Below are positions 1-8,492 of a stretch of 64,000 nucleotides of DNA, one piece after another. The stretch lies in NCBI RefSeq assembly GCF_001704115.1, contig NZ_CP016895.1:3410001-3474000 (forward strand). Reading direction: 5' to 3'. Made by a program: the position numbers and the translations under genes. A model generated the notes under the pieces. It ran no database searches and was not told the DNA's origin. It was given only the letters and a program-made list of their open reading frames with translations. The stretch's first letter is position 1, and every line of letters starts with the position of its first letter. The DNA is from Acinetobacter larvae. Lineage in GTDB: Bacteria; Pseudomonadota; Gammaproteobacteria; Pseudomonadales; Moraxellaceae.

Positions 1-633
1 TGCTTCTAATAAACCAATGATTTCTTCTGCTTGACTAGACTGTAAACCAATCGCCTCTATATCATTTTGCCCAGTACCATCTAAGTTTCGAATAATCGTA
101 TCGAGCTGGTAAATATTACTGGCGCGGTCCGATACAATTAAGGCATTGGTCCCAGGAACGGCGGCCAAATGTGCAAATTGCGGTAACAACGGTTTTAGCG
201 CAGGCACCAAATCATTGGGATTGGTATTATCCAACCAAATCACCCGCGTAACAATTTGATCACCTCGTGCCTGATTACGCGCATCATATGCCATACCTGC
301 ATTTTTAGCATTACTATCTGGAACAATACGCACCGTGTTGCCTGAAGGAATCGCCACCACCCCATTCACATTTAACACACCCAGAAATAAATCATAGACT
401 TCATTTTTATTGAGCGGCTTATTCGAAATAACTGTAACATTCCCTCGAACACGAGGATCTACAGTAAAGTTCTTACCGGTAATATCTGCGACTTCATTAA
501 TAAATGCAGTTAAATCAGCATCACGTAAGTTAATTTTCCATGTTTGCGCTTGAGCTGCTGTTGCGATAAGCATACAAACTGGCGCAGCAACCGCAAAAGA
601 CCAGAATGGACGATGTTGATTCAAAAAAGTCAT
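1..633 (-). CDS. gspD: Type II secretion outer-membrane secretin GspD, N-terminal part (runs off the left edge)
   Basis: GspD forms the outer-membrane channel of the type II secretion system. Only the first 211 codons are in the window. They show a signal peptide (residues 1-29, ending ATAAQA before QTWKINLRDADL), then the N0 and N1 periplasmic domains, recognised by DLTAFINEVADITGKNF, DPRVRGNVTVIS and GVVAIPSGNTVRIVPDS, and the start of the next repeat (VIWLDNTNPNDLVPALKPLL). The barrel-forming secretin domain lies outside. The start is the ATG at 633, placed so that the signal peptide begins at once. It follows gspC by 56 bases and is probably the third gene of a gspN-gspC-gspD transcript. 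The family assignment is strong; completeness cannot be judged. Confidence 0.95.
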   Translation of the reverse strand, partial: MTFLNQHRPFWSFAVAAPVCMLIATAAQAQTWKINLRDADLTAFINEVADITGKNFTVDPRVRGNVTVISNKPLNKNEVYDLFLGVLNVNGVVAIPSGNTVRIVPDSNAKNAGMAYDARNQARGDQIVTRVIWLDNTNPNDLVPALKPLLPQFAHLAAVPGTNALIVSDRASNIYQLDTIIRNLDGTGQNDIEAIGLQSSQAEEIIGLLEA

Positions 634-689
634 ACCTAATTGTCGTTCCTAATTCTATTTGTAGTTCCAATACTAATATTGTCTAATAA

Positions 690-1514
690 TCACAAGCTCT
701 GCTCGAAACTTAGCACTTGTTCACCTCTTTTGATATCAATTTTGACCTTTCCTGTACGTTTCGCTTGTTCTAATAACTGCGCATCAGAACCTTGCCCCAC
801 ATTCTGACCATTAATAGACAATATTCGATCACCAGCAATTAAACCCAATTTCTGACGTAATGCAGCGGGAGTTTGTTCGGTAACTTCATAGCCATCTTCA
901 CCAGGATTAACGCCCATTTGCTGTAAATACTGCGCTTGGTTGTTATTGAGCTGTTCTATCGCTTGCCCCAAAACATTGCTATTGGAATTATTGCCGCGCT
1001 GTTGCTGTGGTGCAGTCATGGCGAGCTCCGCATCATTCTGGTCTAAAGGCTGATCTAGATTATCAATGCCATTAAATTTGAGTACTTTACGTATAGCACC
1101 TTGGCTGAGTACAACATGATCCCAATACACTTCTGCCAATTGGTATGCACTATCTCCTATCGACTCACCGATACGATAGCGCTCAGCATGATCTTCAAGT
1201 TTAATCACCGCAGAAGAATAATGTTGTGGCTGCGCGACCATAACCCCTTGCAACTCTGCACCAGATAACTCATCTGATTGTTGTGACTGCCCTACTTCAT
1301 AAAATAAAGAGAAGTGACTGATATTTGGAATATTGTCTTGTTGTGACCCCAATACGACTTGGCTGCTATTAAAAAACTGTGGCGGTGCAACAAACCACCA
1401 AAAGATACTCGCCAAACGCCAGCACAGCAGTAACAGCAAAATTGCCAATAGCACTGGCGCGATACGCTCTACACGTTGCCAAGAAAGATCACGTAATGAA
1501 TGACGCCAACTCAT
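690..1514 (-). CDS. gspC: Type II secretion inner-membrane protein GspC
   Basis: GspC is a bitopic inner-membrane protein that links the inner-membrane platform of the type II secretion machine to the secretin GspD. The 274-residue product has a short cytoplasmic N-terminus, one membrane segment at about residues 18-42 rich in Leu and Trp, a homology-region domain at about 55-145 (HFSLFYEVG, GVMVAQPQHYSSAVIK, GAIRKVLKFNG), a Gln/Asn-rich linker and a C-terminal PDZ domain at about 205-270 (LGLIAGDRILSINGQ). Its start codon overlaps the gspN stop by four bases (ATGA), so translation is probably coupled. gspD follows. Length and domain order are normal for GspC with a PDZ domain. Confidence 0.93.
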   Translation of the reverse strand: MSWRHSLRDLSWQRVERIAPVLLAILLLLLCWRLASIFWWFVAPPQFFNSSQVVLGSQQDNIPNISHFSLFYEVGQSQQSDELSGAELQGVMVAQPQHYSSAVIKLEDHAERYRIGESIGDSAYQLAEVYWDHVVLSQGAIRKVLKFNGIDNLDQPLDQNDAELAMTAPQQQRGNNSNSNVLGQAIEQLNNNQAQYLQQMGVNPGEDGYEVTEQTPAALRQKLGLIAGDRILSINGQNVGQGSDAQLLEQAKRTGKVKIDIKRGEQVLSFEQSL

Positions 1515-2257
1515 TCTTGCCCCCCTTGCAACAAGGGTTGTCGCGAACTCAAGACCATACTATCGAGCCCAGCTTTACCTTGATAAGATGCAACATTCAT
1601 CAATAAACGCTGACTCAACTGGACATCGAGCATAAGGGTCGGATCAATCGCTAAATTCGCCATTTTTTGCTGACGGCGATCTACAACAGGAATCAATAAT
1701 TTGCCTTCTTGATCTTGTAATTGAGCTTGTAAAGCAGGAACATTCATACGGTCTTCACGTTGCGAAAACTGGTACAGTAATTCGCCCCCACCCCATTGCA
1801 AATCACCAGCCACATGACTAAATCCCTGTCCTTTTTTAAAATCAAACTGCACATCCTGCAGCTGAATAGCATTTGCGGGCCACTGCCACTCTGACATTTG
1901 CGCCAAAGTTTCAGGTGATATACTAGCCTTAAGTTGTTTAAGTTTTAATGTTTGATTAAGCGTATAGCCAACAATGCCCGCGGCATTACTCTGATGACTA
2001 TTGAGCTGAATATCTGCGGCAAAGCGCAATAAAAATAAATCGAGCGGGCGAATTTTCCAACTGATGCTGCCATTTAATTGCCCTTTTTGCCAATCAGCTT
2101 GTCCTTGCCAAATATTACCACTGACATTTTCAAACAGATGCTGGTCATTATAAAATTTATTCATCAACCAAGATGCTGGAACTTGCAGTAAAACAAAAAA
2201 TAAAAAAGCGCTTACTGCACCGCCGCACCACATCATTTGCTTGGTTTTTTTATTCAT
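1511..2257 (-). CDS. gspN: Type II secretion protein N (GspN)
   Basis: GspN is an accessory protein of type II secretion, anchored in the inner membrane by its N-terminus. The 248-residue product has an N-terminal membrane segment (about residues 10-30) and a periplasmic part typical of the family: FENVSGNIWQGQADW and LNGSISWKIRPLDLFLLRFAADIQL give the repeated beta-strand pattern, and DVQLSQRLLMNVASYQGKAGLDSMVLSSRQPLL is the usual end. It overlaps gspC by four bases. No good Shine-Dalgarno sequence precedes the ATG at 2257. Codons 2-8 contain a 20-base stretch that is also one arm of the upstream hns terminator, which could matter for translation (see findings). Confidence 0.88.
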   Translation of the reverse strand: MNKKTKQMMWCGGAVSAFLFFVLLQVPASWLMNKFYNDQHLFENVSGNIWQGQADWQKGQLNGSISWKIRPLDLFLLRFAADIQLNSHQSNAAGIVGYTLNQTLKLKQLKASISPETLAQMSEWQWPANAIQLQDVQFDFKKGQGFSHVAGDLQWGGGELLYQFSQREDRMNVPALQAQLQDQEGKLLIPVVDRRQQKMANLAIDPTLMLDVQLSQRLLMNVASYQGKAGLDSMVLSSRQPLLQGGQE

Positions 2258-2357
2258 TACCTTGGCACCATTTCAAATTATTTTTCCATATACGATGTCA
2301 TTCCTTGTAATTAACACATTATCCCTCTTTCTTTCAACAGCCCAGATCGCTTTAAAT

Positions 2358-2388
2358 AAAAAAACCAAGCATTTGCTTGGTTTTTTTA
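2358..2388 (-). terminator. Intrinsic terminator after the H-NS-type gene
   Basis: A near-perfect palindrome of seven A, CCAAGC, a short ATTT loop, GCTTGG and seven T. It lies 33 bases past the stop of the H-NS-type gene and 101 bases before gspN. The T run is present in both directions, so it could also work on the plus strand. Confidence 0.85.
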
Positions 2389-2420
2389 TATTAGACTTTG
2401 TGAGTGACAAAATGATGAAA

Positions 2421-2747
2421 CTAGATAAGGAAGTCTTCTAGTTTGGCACCTTTTTCAATCTCAGCAACTAACCAACGTGGTTGTTTACCACGACCAGTCC
2501 AAGTTTCTGAAGGATTGCTTTTATTACGATAACGTGGCTCTACAGCTTTACGTGTATGTTTTTTACGTTTCTGTGCACCATATTCAATGAATTGCTCAAG
2601 GCTTAAACCAGCCTTCTCCGCTATCTCTACAATTTGATTATATGCAGCTTCGACTTCTTCATCCTTTTTACTTTCAATTAAAGCTTCAGCTTCAGCAGTC
2701 AGACGTTTTAACTGCTCAACTGTTAGCGTACTAATATCAGGCATCAT
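2421..2747 (-). CDS. hns: H-NS-family nucleoid-associated histone-like protein
   Basis: A small DNA-binding protein that compacts the nucleoid and silences AT-rich, often foreign, DNA. The 108-residue product starts MMPDISTLTVEQLKRL. Residues 1-60 are a charged helical oligomerisation region, and residues 70-105 carry the H-NS C-terminal DNA-binding motif (YRNKSNPSETWTGRGKQPRWL), including the T-W-G-R-G-x-x-P-x-W core. The start is the ATG at 2747 because GGAG lies five bases upstream; a reading frame seven codons longer has no such site. It is monocistronic, with its own terminator. AT-rich accessory regions in this window, such as the Rhs/IS block, are plausible targets, but that is inference. 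Confidence 0.88.
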   Translation of the reverse strand: MMPDISTLTVEQLKRLTAEAEALIESKKDEEVEAAYNQIVEIAEKAGLSLEQFIEYGAQKRKKHTRKAVEPRYRNKSNPSETWTGRGKQPRWLVAEIEKGAKLEDFLI

Positions 2748-2872
2748 AACAACTCCGTAAACATTCAAAAAATTATTTATTTAAAATAATGTAGCAGCAA
2801 TAATATTTTTTAAATAGAGAATAATCAATACTCATAATGAATTAAATACATAAACATACAAATTCTACCGCT

Positions 2873-3328
2873 TTATTTTATATTTATTGCACGATTCAAT
2901 ATGTGGTCAACACTTGATTCTAGAGAAATAATACTATTGCGTATGTCCTCCGGTATTAATGTTTTTTTCATCTGCACATTATCAACAAATACTATAACTG
3001 CTTCAGCTTTAGCAACTATTTCATTTTGCTGCTCACTAAATAGTAAATAATGCATACGAATCGCACTATTTCTCATTTCATCTACGCGCGCAGCAACACG
3101 TAAAACATCTGGATAAAACACTGGTTTTAAATAGTGGCATTGGCTCGATGCCACAACACTTAATATGCCTTGCTGAAAGACCTTTAAACGATCAAAATAA
3201 GCAATTCGTGCACTTTCTATATACCGATAATAAAGTACATTATTCACATGACCGAAAGCATCCATGTCTCCCCAAGCAACCGATTGGTAGTGGATTACTG
3301 GATAGTCGCTTAATGCATCAATAGACAT
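2873..3328 (-). CDS. Acyl-CoA thioesterase, 4-hydroxybenzoyl-CoA thioesterase (hotdog) family
   Basis: Predicted to hydrolyse acyl-CoA thioesters in the cytoplasm; the natural substrate is not evident. The 151-residue protein has the length of a single hotdog domain. The active-site region near the N-terminus reads WGDMDAFGHVNNVLYYRYIE, with the catalytic Asp and the HVNN helix start typical of the YbgC/4HBT group. Later strands include VDEMRNSAIRMHYLLF and AKAEAVIVFVD. AAAGGA lies seven bases before the ATG at 3328. It sits just downstream of the hemCDXY operon on the same strand, only 23 bases past hemY, so it may be cotranscribed. Confidence 0.85.
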   Translation of the reverse strand: MSIDALSDYPVIHYQSVAWGDMDAFGHVNNVLYYRYIESARIAYFDRLKVFQQGILSVVASSQCHYLKPVFYPDVLRVAARVDEMRNSAIRMHYLLFSEQQNEIVAKAEAVIVFVDNVQMKKTLIPEDIRNSIISLESSVDHILNRAINIK

Positions 3329-3351
3329 AGATATTCCTTTTATATTGCACC

Positions 3352-4557
3352 TTAGATTTTGAACTTAATAAAATTAACATCGCTTTCAAAAATCAAATTG
3401 AGTTGTTTAATTAATGACTCATCATCTTTTAATTTTGACTTAATGCGTAAGTAGTTCATCAAAATATTATCGGGATAACGCGACAATAATGCCTCTGCAT
3501 CATTAACACGATCTGTTGCCATATAGATGTGCCATCTTGCGAAAGTTAATATAGGTAAATCAGAATACTTTTTCTCAAATAGTTCTATATGACTCTCAAT
3601 TTTTTCAAAATCTGGGTTGTCTTCTAATAATTGTTGTTGTAACCACAAATAAAACAAATCTTGATTAAAATGTTGCGTTAATAAGTGCAATGCAAAATCT
3701 TGATATTGACTGCTCATTTCAGGTAAATAAGCCAACACCTTTAAATGTAACAATTGTAAATTATACGGTAATTGATATAAATCAATCGATTGATTTATAT
3801 ATAATTCAATTAATTTTTGAATATCTGCAGCCGAAGCGTTTGAAAATTGCCCCAATAATTGTTGAAGCCATACTGCCTGCTCATCATCATTCAATTGCTG
3901 AGTAATAATCGTGCTATCCATGGACTGTAAATATGCCCATGGATATTGCACAGCTATGCTATACCACAATTGCTGTAAGCGTATTTGATAACTATCTTGC
4001 AAGGTTATTAACCAAGGCGATAATGGCTGACCAGATAAGAAACTTAAGCGACTCAATGCGGTTTGCACCTCACCTTGTGCAAGATATATTTCTATTTTCT
4101 GAATTTCAGCCAACTCAAATGTAGCAGGCGGGCATGCATCTAAACACTCTAAAGCCTGTTGATACTGTTGTTGCTTAAATAGTAATCGTGCTTGGACAAT
4201 ATGTTGTAATAGACCAGACTGATCGAAACGTTGTTGAATAAAATCGCCCTGTTGCGGTTCTGCTTTTAATATCCAAACAACACCCAATTGCTCATATGGA
4301 TGTAATGCATCAAACGCAAGTAATTCTGTTTGTTCGCGTTGCAAGCGTGCCAAAAGTTTTTTGAGTAATATAAAAATGACATGGATAATAAAACAAAATA
4401 ATAACGTGGCTAAAACGAATGCCACCACAGTAGACTGTATTTGGATTCCCATCCACAGAATATAAAGATAACCACTGCCTGACGCATAACTTACTGGAAG
4501 CAATAGCACCAAACTCAGTAAGAGTAATACGGCGTATGCCAATAACATTTTTTTCAT
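3352..4557 (-). CDS. hemY: HemY-like protein of the tetrapyrrole operon
   Basis: A 401-residue membrane-anchored protein of the HemY type found at the end of hemCD operons in gammaproteobacteria. Its exact role in haem metabolism is unresolved in the family. Two membrane segments lie at about residues 4-24 and 38-68 (rich in Leu, Ile, Val and Phe), followed by a TPR-like alpha-helical domain (ARLLFKQQQYQQALECLDAC, EIYLAQGEVQTALSRL, HIYMATDRVNDAEALLSRYP). The gene starts five bases after the hemX stop and is the fourth gene of hemC-hemD-hemX-hemY. Assignment rests on operon position and the two-TM plus TPR layout; sequence similarity to the E. coli protein looks weak. Confidence 0.75.
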   Translation of the reverse strand: MKKMLLAYAVLLLLSLVLLLPVSYASGSGYLYILWMGIQIQSTVVAFVLATLLFCFIIHVIFILLKKLLARLQREQTELLAFDALHPYEQLGVVWILKAEPQQGDFIQQRFDQSGLLQHIVQARLLFKQQQYQQALECLDACPPATFELAEIQKIEIYLAQGEVQTALSRLSFLSGQPLSPWLITLQDSYQIRLQQLWYSIAVQYPWAYLQSMDSTIITQQLNDDEQAVWLQQLLGQFSNASAADIQKLIELYINQSIDLYQLPYNLQLLHLKVLAYLPEMSSQYQDFALHLLTQHFNQDLFYLWLQQQLLEDNPDFEKIESHIELFEKKYSDLPILTFARWHIYMATDRVNDAEALLSRYPDNILMNYLRIKSKLKDDESLIKQLNLIFESDVNFIKFKI

Positions 4558-4562
4558 CGTTG

Positions 4563-5441
4563 TTAGCCCAAAATATCTAAGGCAGTCAGTTGAGGTGCAG
4601 CAACCAGAGAAGCATTCTGCACAGCTTTGAGCTGTTGTTTAATCTTTTGACTGCTGGCATCGGGTAATTGTTGAATCTCCAGCATCGCGATATTTAACAT
4701 CTCGCGAAACTCAACTGCCTCACCGCGTATTAAAGCCTGCTTCGCCAATAATGTTCGCAACTGGACTTCTTTTAAAATATAACGACGGTGTACCAAATCT
4801 ACATGTTGATCTGTACGCTGTTCAATCTGAAACCAGCGCTGCCAAAAATGTTGATTTTGAGCCGATGGACTCAATTGCTGCTGTTGTAAAGCATCTATAA
4901 GCGCTCCATCGATACTACTTAATACTTGTTCCAAATGTTGTTGTTGCTGCTGTTGAGATAAAACAAAATGCTGAATGCTCTTAATATCTCGATCAATTGC
5001 CTGCGTTAAACTTTGCTGAATAGAAGCGGCAATTGCATAATGATCCAGTGACTGTTTAATCTCATTGAGCTGCTCAAGCGCATAAACATATTGCTGCTGT
5101 TGCACGGCAAATTGCGCCAGTTGTAATTGTTGTTTAAATAATTGTGCGGGTTGAATAATCCGCGCAGTATTCTCATCTGCCGCAGACATCGCAGGAGATG
5201 GCGCTTTCGATGCCTTCACAGCAGGACGTGGTGATGTGGACTTTTTCAAAGCTTGACTATACTCAAGTTGATTGCGTTGCAATGCAATCACTTGGTCATT
5301 CAAATTGGCATAGTGTTGTGCGATCTGATGATCTTGTGTCATTAGCGCATTGAGTTGTTCAGCATATTGATAACTATTAAAACTCAGCTTGATGAGCCAT
5401 GCCAAAATTAAAAAAAACAAGATGAATAAGTATTTTCTCAT
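4563..5441 (-). CDS. hemX: HemX-like membrane protein (uroporphyrinogen-III methyltransferase-like name in databases)
   Basis: A 292-residue protein with one N-terminal membrane segment (about residues 4-20), a Gln-rich coiled-coil region at about 30-70, a Pro/Ala-rich linker near 70-85 and a long helical C-terminal part (QLQLAQFAVQQQQYVYALEQL, YILKEVQLRTLLAKQALIRG, FREMLNIAMLEIQQLPDASS). This is the layout of HemX, encoded next to hemD in many gammaproteobacteria. HemX proteins are often labelled uroporphyrin-III C-methyltransferase, but nothing here resembles a methyltransferase fold. Its ATG overlaps the hemD stop by four bases (ATGA), so it is probably translationally coupled. Function inferred only from position. 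Confidence 0.75.
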   Translation of the reverse strand: MRKYLFILFFLILAWLIKLSFNSYQYAEQLNALMTQDHQIAQHYANLNDQVIALQRNQLEYSQALKKSTSPRPAVKASKAPSPAMSAADENTARIIQPAQLFKQQLQLAQFAVQQQQYVYALEQLNEIKQSLDHYAIAASIQQSLTQAIDRDIKSIQHFVLSQQQQQQHLEQVLSSIDGALIDALQQQQLSPSAQNQHFWQRWFQIEQRTDQHVDLVHRRYILKEVQLRTLLAKQALIRGEAVEFREMLNIAMLEIQQLPDASSQKIKQQLKAVQNASLVAAPQLTALDILG

Positions 5442-6223
5442 ACATTCCTTAGGAACTGTGATAATCCTTGAATAGTCTGGACAATCGAGCTGGTCGATAA
5501 ATCAGCCAGCTCAGTTACGGTATAGTCACACTGTAAATTTGTTCTATCACTGATTAATCGATGATACAAGCGTGGTCCTAATACCAAATAATGACAAGCT
5601 TGCCATAATCGCAGATGATCCTGCTGCATTAGATCACTCCAATAATTCCAGCTCGCCTCACTGCTGATAGCCACAACAACAGCACGAGATTGCTGCATTT
5701 GTTGCAGTAATCTTGGTAGATTTTGTTGTGCGCTCATTGGTAATGCTCGCACATATAATATGAAATTGAATATTGTCATGCCCTGTTGTTGGCAGTGCTG
5801 CATCATAAATTGACGTCCACCTTCACCACGCCAAAATGCGATACGCTGTAAATCTTGTTGAAATAAGGGTAATTGCAACATGCCTTCAGAGCTTTCTAAT
5901 GTTGGTACCAGCGCATCAATACCATAATGCGCCAATGCCTGCGCTGTCGTCTTTCCAACAGCAATCCATTGCACATGCCGCAAAGTAGACAACTCAACCT
6001 TACATGCTTGCAAATACCGCATACCGATCTCAACTGCAGTCGGACTGACCACAACAATAGCCTGTATCTGAGGCAATTGTGCATAGTGCTGCTTGAGCTG
6101 CGCCGTCAAGGGTTTTGCCGTCAACACCAATAAAGGATAATCAAACACCTGAATAGCTGCCTGTTCAAGTGCTGTGCTGAGCGGCTGTGCCCGATCATGC
6201 GGGCGAGTATTGATAAAGAGCAT
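5438..6223 (-). CDS. hemD: Uroporphyrinogen-III synthase
   Basis: HemD closes hydroxymethylbilane, the HemC product, to uroporphyrinogen III with inversion of ring D. The 261-residue product shows the two-lobed HemD pattern: NTRPHDRAQPLSTALEQAAI at the N-terminus, VVVSPTAVEIGMRYL and WIAVGKTTAQALAHYGIDAL in the middle, RIAFWRGEGGRQFM, and AISSEASWNYW near the C-terminus. I chose the ATG at 6223 because the protein then begins MLFINTRP, the usual start, with GGGG about ten bases upstream. A GTG at 6271 is in frame but adds 16 unusual residues. A hexamer repeat lies between this gene and hemC (see findings). Overlaps hemX by four bases. Confidence 0.88.
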   Translation of the reverse strand: MLFINTRPHDRAQPLSTALEQAAIQVFDYPLLVLTAKPLTAQLKQHYAQLPQIQAIVVVSPTAVEIGMRYLQACKVELSTLRHVQWIAVGKTTAQALAHYGIDALVPTLESSEGMLQLPLFQQDLQRIAFWRGEGGRQFMMQHCQQQGMTIFNFILYVRALPMSAQQNLPRLLQQMQQSRAVVVAISSEASWNYWSDLMQQDHLRLWQACHYLVLGPRLYHRLISDRTNLQCDYTVTELADLSTSSIVQTIQGLSQFLRNV

Positions 6224-6277
6224 ATCGTATTTACCCCAGTAAAGCTGAGCGAACCCTGTCACAGCACTCACCCGACC

Positions 6278-6313
6278 ACATCAACATCAACATCAACATC
6301 AACATCAACATCA
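6278..6313. repeat. Hexanucleotide tandem repeat, six units of ACATCA
   Basis: Six perfect copies of ACATCA, read on the transcribed strand as TGATGT, fill most of the space between the hemC stop (6317) and the hemD start. On the mRNA each unit brings one ATG in a frame that ends at a TAA at 6231-6233, eight bases before the hemD ATG. In the hemD frame the repeat gives TGA stops. Copy number may vary between strains. Confidence 0.9.
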
Positions 6314-6316
6314 AGG

Positions 6317-7243
6317 TTATGCCTGATACAGTGCTTGCAATAAATCATTGGCGCCTTGTGCGATCAAGTCTTGCGCCAATGCCACGCCTAATGCTTCTGC
6401 ATCTTGGTATGAACCACGACGTGTGCTACGCAATAAGGTTTGTCCATCGATACTCCCAACACGCCCTTCAATCTCTAAGTTGTCACCATGCAAGGTCGCG
6501 TAAGCCGCAATAGGCACCTGACAACCGCCCTCTAAATATGCATTAAAGGCACGCTCGGCACGCACACAATATTCACTGTCTAAATGTCGTAAAGGTTGAA
6601 TCAGTGCTAAAACCCGCGCATCATCACGACGGCATTCTAAACCCAATGCCCCTTGCCCAACGGCAGGTAAGCTAATATCAGCAGCTAAACCATGGCGAAT
6701 ACGCGCACTCAAGCCTAAACGTTTTAATCCAGCACTGGCTAAAATAATGGCATCATATTCACCAGCATCAAGCTTCGCTAAACGTGTACCAACATTACCG
6801 CGTAAATCGATCACGTCTAAATCAGGGCGAAACTTCAATAACTGACAACGGCGGCGTAAGCTTGATGTGCCTAAACGAGCACCCTGTGGAAGTGCATCAA
6901 AATCTGCATAATGATTGGAAACAAAAGCATCGAGAGGGTCTTCACGCTCACAAATCACAGCCAAATCTAGACCTTCCGGTAAAGCCATGGGTACATCCTT
7001 CATTGAATGCACAGCCAAATCAGCACGCCCATCGAGCAAAGCAGCCTCTAATTCTTTTACAAATAAGCCTTTACCACCAATTTTTGCCAATGGTGTATCG
7101 AGTATCTTATCCCCTTGGGTCACAAAGCGAACCAACTCAACCTGTAAGTCTGGATGTAAACGCTTTAATGCTGATGCAATAAACTCCGCTTGCCAAAGTG
7201 CAAGAGGGCTTTGACGTGTGGCAATTTTTAAAGTTGTGTTCAT
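6317..7243 (-). CDS. hemC: Hydroxymethylbilane synthase (porphobilinogen deaminase)
   Basis: HemC condenses four porphobilinogen molecules into hydroxymethylbilane in the cytoplasm, using a covalently bound dipyrromethane cofactor. The 308-residue protein has the normal length. Diagnostic parts are [15 protein letters not shown] at the N-terminus, the catalytic Asp in VHSMKDVPM (Asp83), the Arg-rich substrate-binding stretch [11 protein letters not shown] (about 125-134), [10 protein letters not shown], and the cofactor cysteine in [13 protein letters not shown] (Cys241). It is the first gene of hemC-hemD-hemX-hemY, and the promoter should lie in the 178 bases upstream. All key residues are present. 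Confidence 0.97.
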   Translation of the reverse strand: MNTTLKIATRQSPLALWQAEFIASALKRLHPDLQVELVRFVTQGDKILDTPLAKIGGKGLFVKELEAALLDGRADLAVHSMKDVPMALPEGLDLAVICEREDPLDAFVSNHYADFDALPQGARLGTSSLRRRCQLLKFRPDLDVIDLRGNVGTRLAKLDAGEYDAIILASAGLKRLGLSARIRHGLAADISLPAVGQGALGLECRRDDARVLALIQPLRHLDSEYCVRAERAFNAYLEGGCQVPIAAYATLHGDNLEIEGRVGSIDGQTLLRSTRRGSYQDAEALGVALAQDLIAQGANDLLQALYQA

Positions 7244-7421
7244 AACAGCCGTCTATTTGAAATGACTCAAGATGATGTATTTAAAACTTAACTGTGCAAG
7301 ATAAAATTGCAAGTAAAATATATAAAATCGCGATGATTCTTTAAAATACTGCAAGCTACTGCCCCAATTAAGTCAATATACTGCGCCATTCTAGCAAGCT
7401 ATGCTGGAAATTAGATGCAAT

Positions 7422-8492
7422 TTATATCTCGTAACATATTGCATCGCTAAAACAATCTTTCTGAGGATGCTCAATATCAAAATCAATTAAACCAACATAT
7501 TGATTCAGTTGCTGTAATACCTTTTGTTGCGCATTACTATCATCTAAAGGCTCTGCAACATCAATCTGAGCGGCACGTTGTGCATCTGACATGTGCATAA
7601 AATGAATAAACTTACGTGCTTTTTCTGCCAAAGCACCATGCGGCTGTTCTGCCAGAGCTTGAATCACCCGTAAACTACTCGGCTGTATATCTGCCAAGTC
7701 CTGATACAGATAGGAAACAGCAGACTTAGTCGTTCCTTTAAATAAAAGTGCTTGGTAAACTTGCAATAAATATTGTGCATCTTTTTTAAAATAACTGTTT
7801 GGATAGGTCTGTAAATAGTTTTGCCAAAACTGAGCACGCTCAGCCAACTGCTGAGGTGAAAGTAATAAACTTTGTTGCTTAATCAAAGCCCGTTCATTTT
7901 GCTGAGCCAACTGCTGTATAAATTGTTTTTCTGCCTCTGGTAAATAAATCGCAAACAGCTTTGCCAAATATTGTGGTTGGCGACGATAGCGCACCTCTTG
8001 TTTGGCATTGATATAAAGCTCTAAGTAAAACTGACCTTGATGGCGAATTAAATAGCGGTCTCGCGCATTAAGCAACGCATAATGTTCGGCATGAATTGTT
8101 GGATATAAATACTGTTCGACAGCATAATGTTCTAAGGCTTGTTGTTCTTCTGGGCTACGTGCCACTTGTAAAAAGCGACCATACATCTGATTGATAGCAT
8201 CCATAACTTGCATTTGCTGCTCAAAGTTATACACTTGCAAGCACATCCGTAAGTTTTGGTTAATCTGCTCTAGAGCCAAACTCCCCCGTTGATGATCCAA
8301 GTTTTGGATTTCGCCATCGAGTTCTTGACAGAGTGCGTCGAGATCCTGCACTTTAGGCTCAGACACCGTATTGAGTTCATGTTCAATGTGGTCAACTGTT
8401 TGTGCTTTTTGACAAGCTAATAGCATCCATACCATACATAAAGACAGCATGCCAAATAATACATATTTAAGTTTAAACTTATGACGTATCAT
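7422..8492 (-). CDS. Hypothetical lipoprotein
   Basis: Not recognised. The 356-residue product starts with a lipoprotein signal peptide: charged MIRHKFKLK, a hydrophobic core, then a lipobox ending LLAC with Cys at about residue 27, so it should be anchored in an envelope membrane. The mature part is helical, Gln-rich and Tyr-rich, with no visible catalytic motif. A pattern such as YLQTYPNSYFKKDAQYLLQV recalls TPR-type repeats, and two cysteines near the C-terminus (DCFSDAICYEI) could form a disulfide. I chose the ATG at 8492; a TTG seven codons upstream is in frame but unlikely. It stands alone between hemC and the divergent phoU. Confidence 0.7.
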   Translation of the reverse strand: MIRHKFKLKYVLFGMLSLCMVWMLLACQKAQTVDHIEHELNTVSEPKVQDLDALCQELDGEIQNLDHQRGSLALEQINQNLRMCLQVYNFEQQMQVMDAINQMYGRFLQVARSPEEQQALEHYAVEQYLYPTIHAEHYALLNARDRYLIRHQGQFYLELYINAKQEVRYRRQPQYLAKLFAIYLPEAEKQFIQQLAQQNERALIKQQSLLLSPQQLAERAQFWQNYLQTYPNSYFKKDAQYLLQVYQALLFKGTTKSAVSYLYQDLADIQPSSLRVIQALAEQPHGALAEKARKFIHFMHMSDAQRAAQIDVAEPLDDSNAQQKVLQQLNQYVGLIDFDIEHPQKDCFSDAICYEI

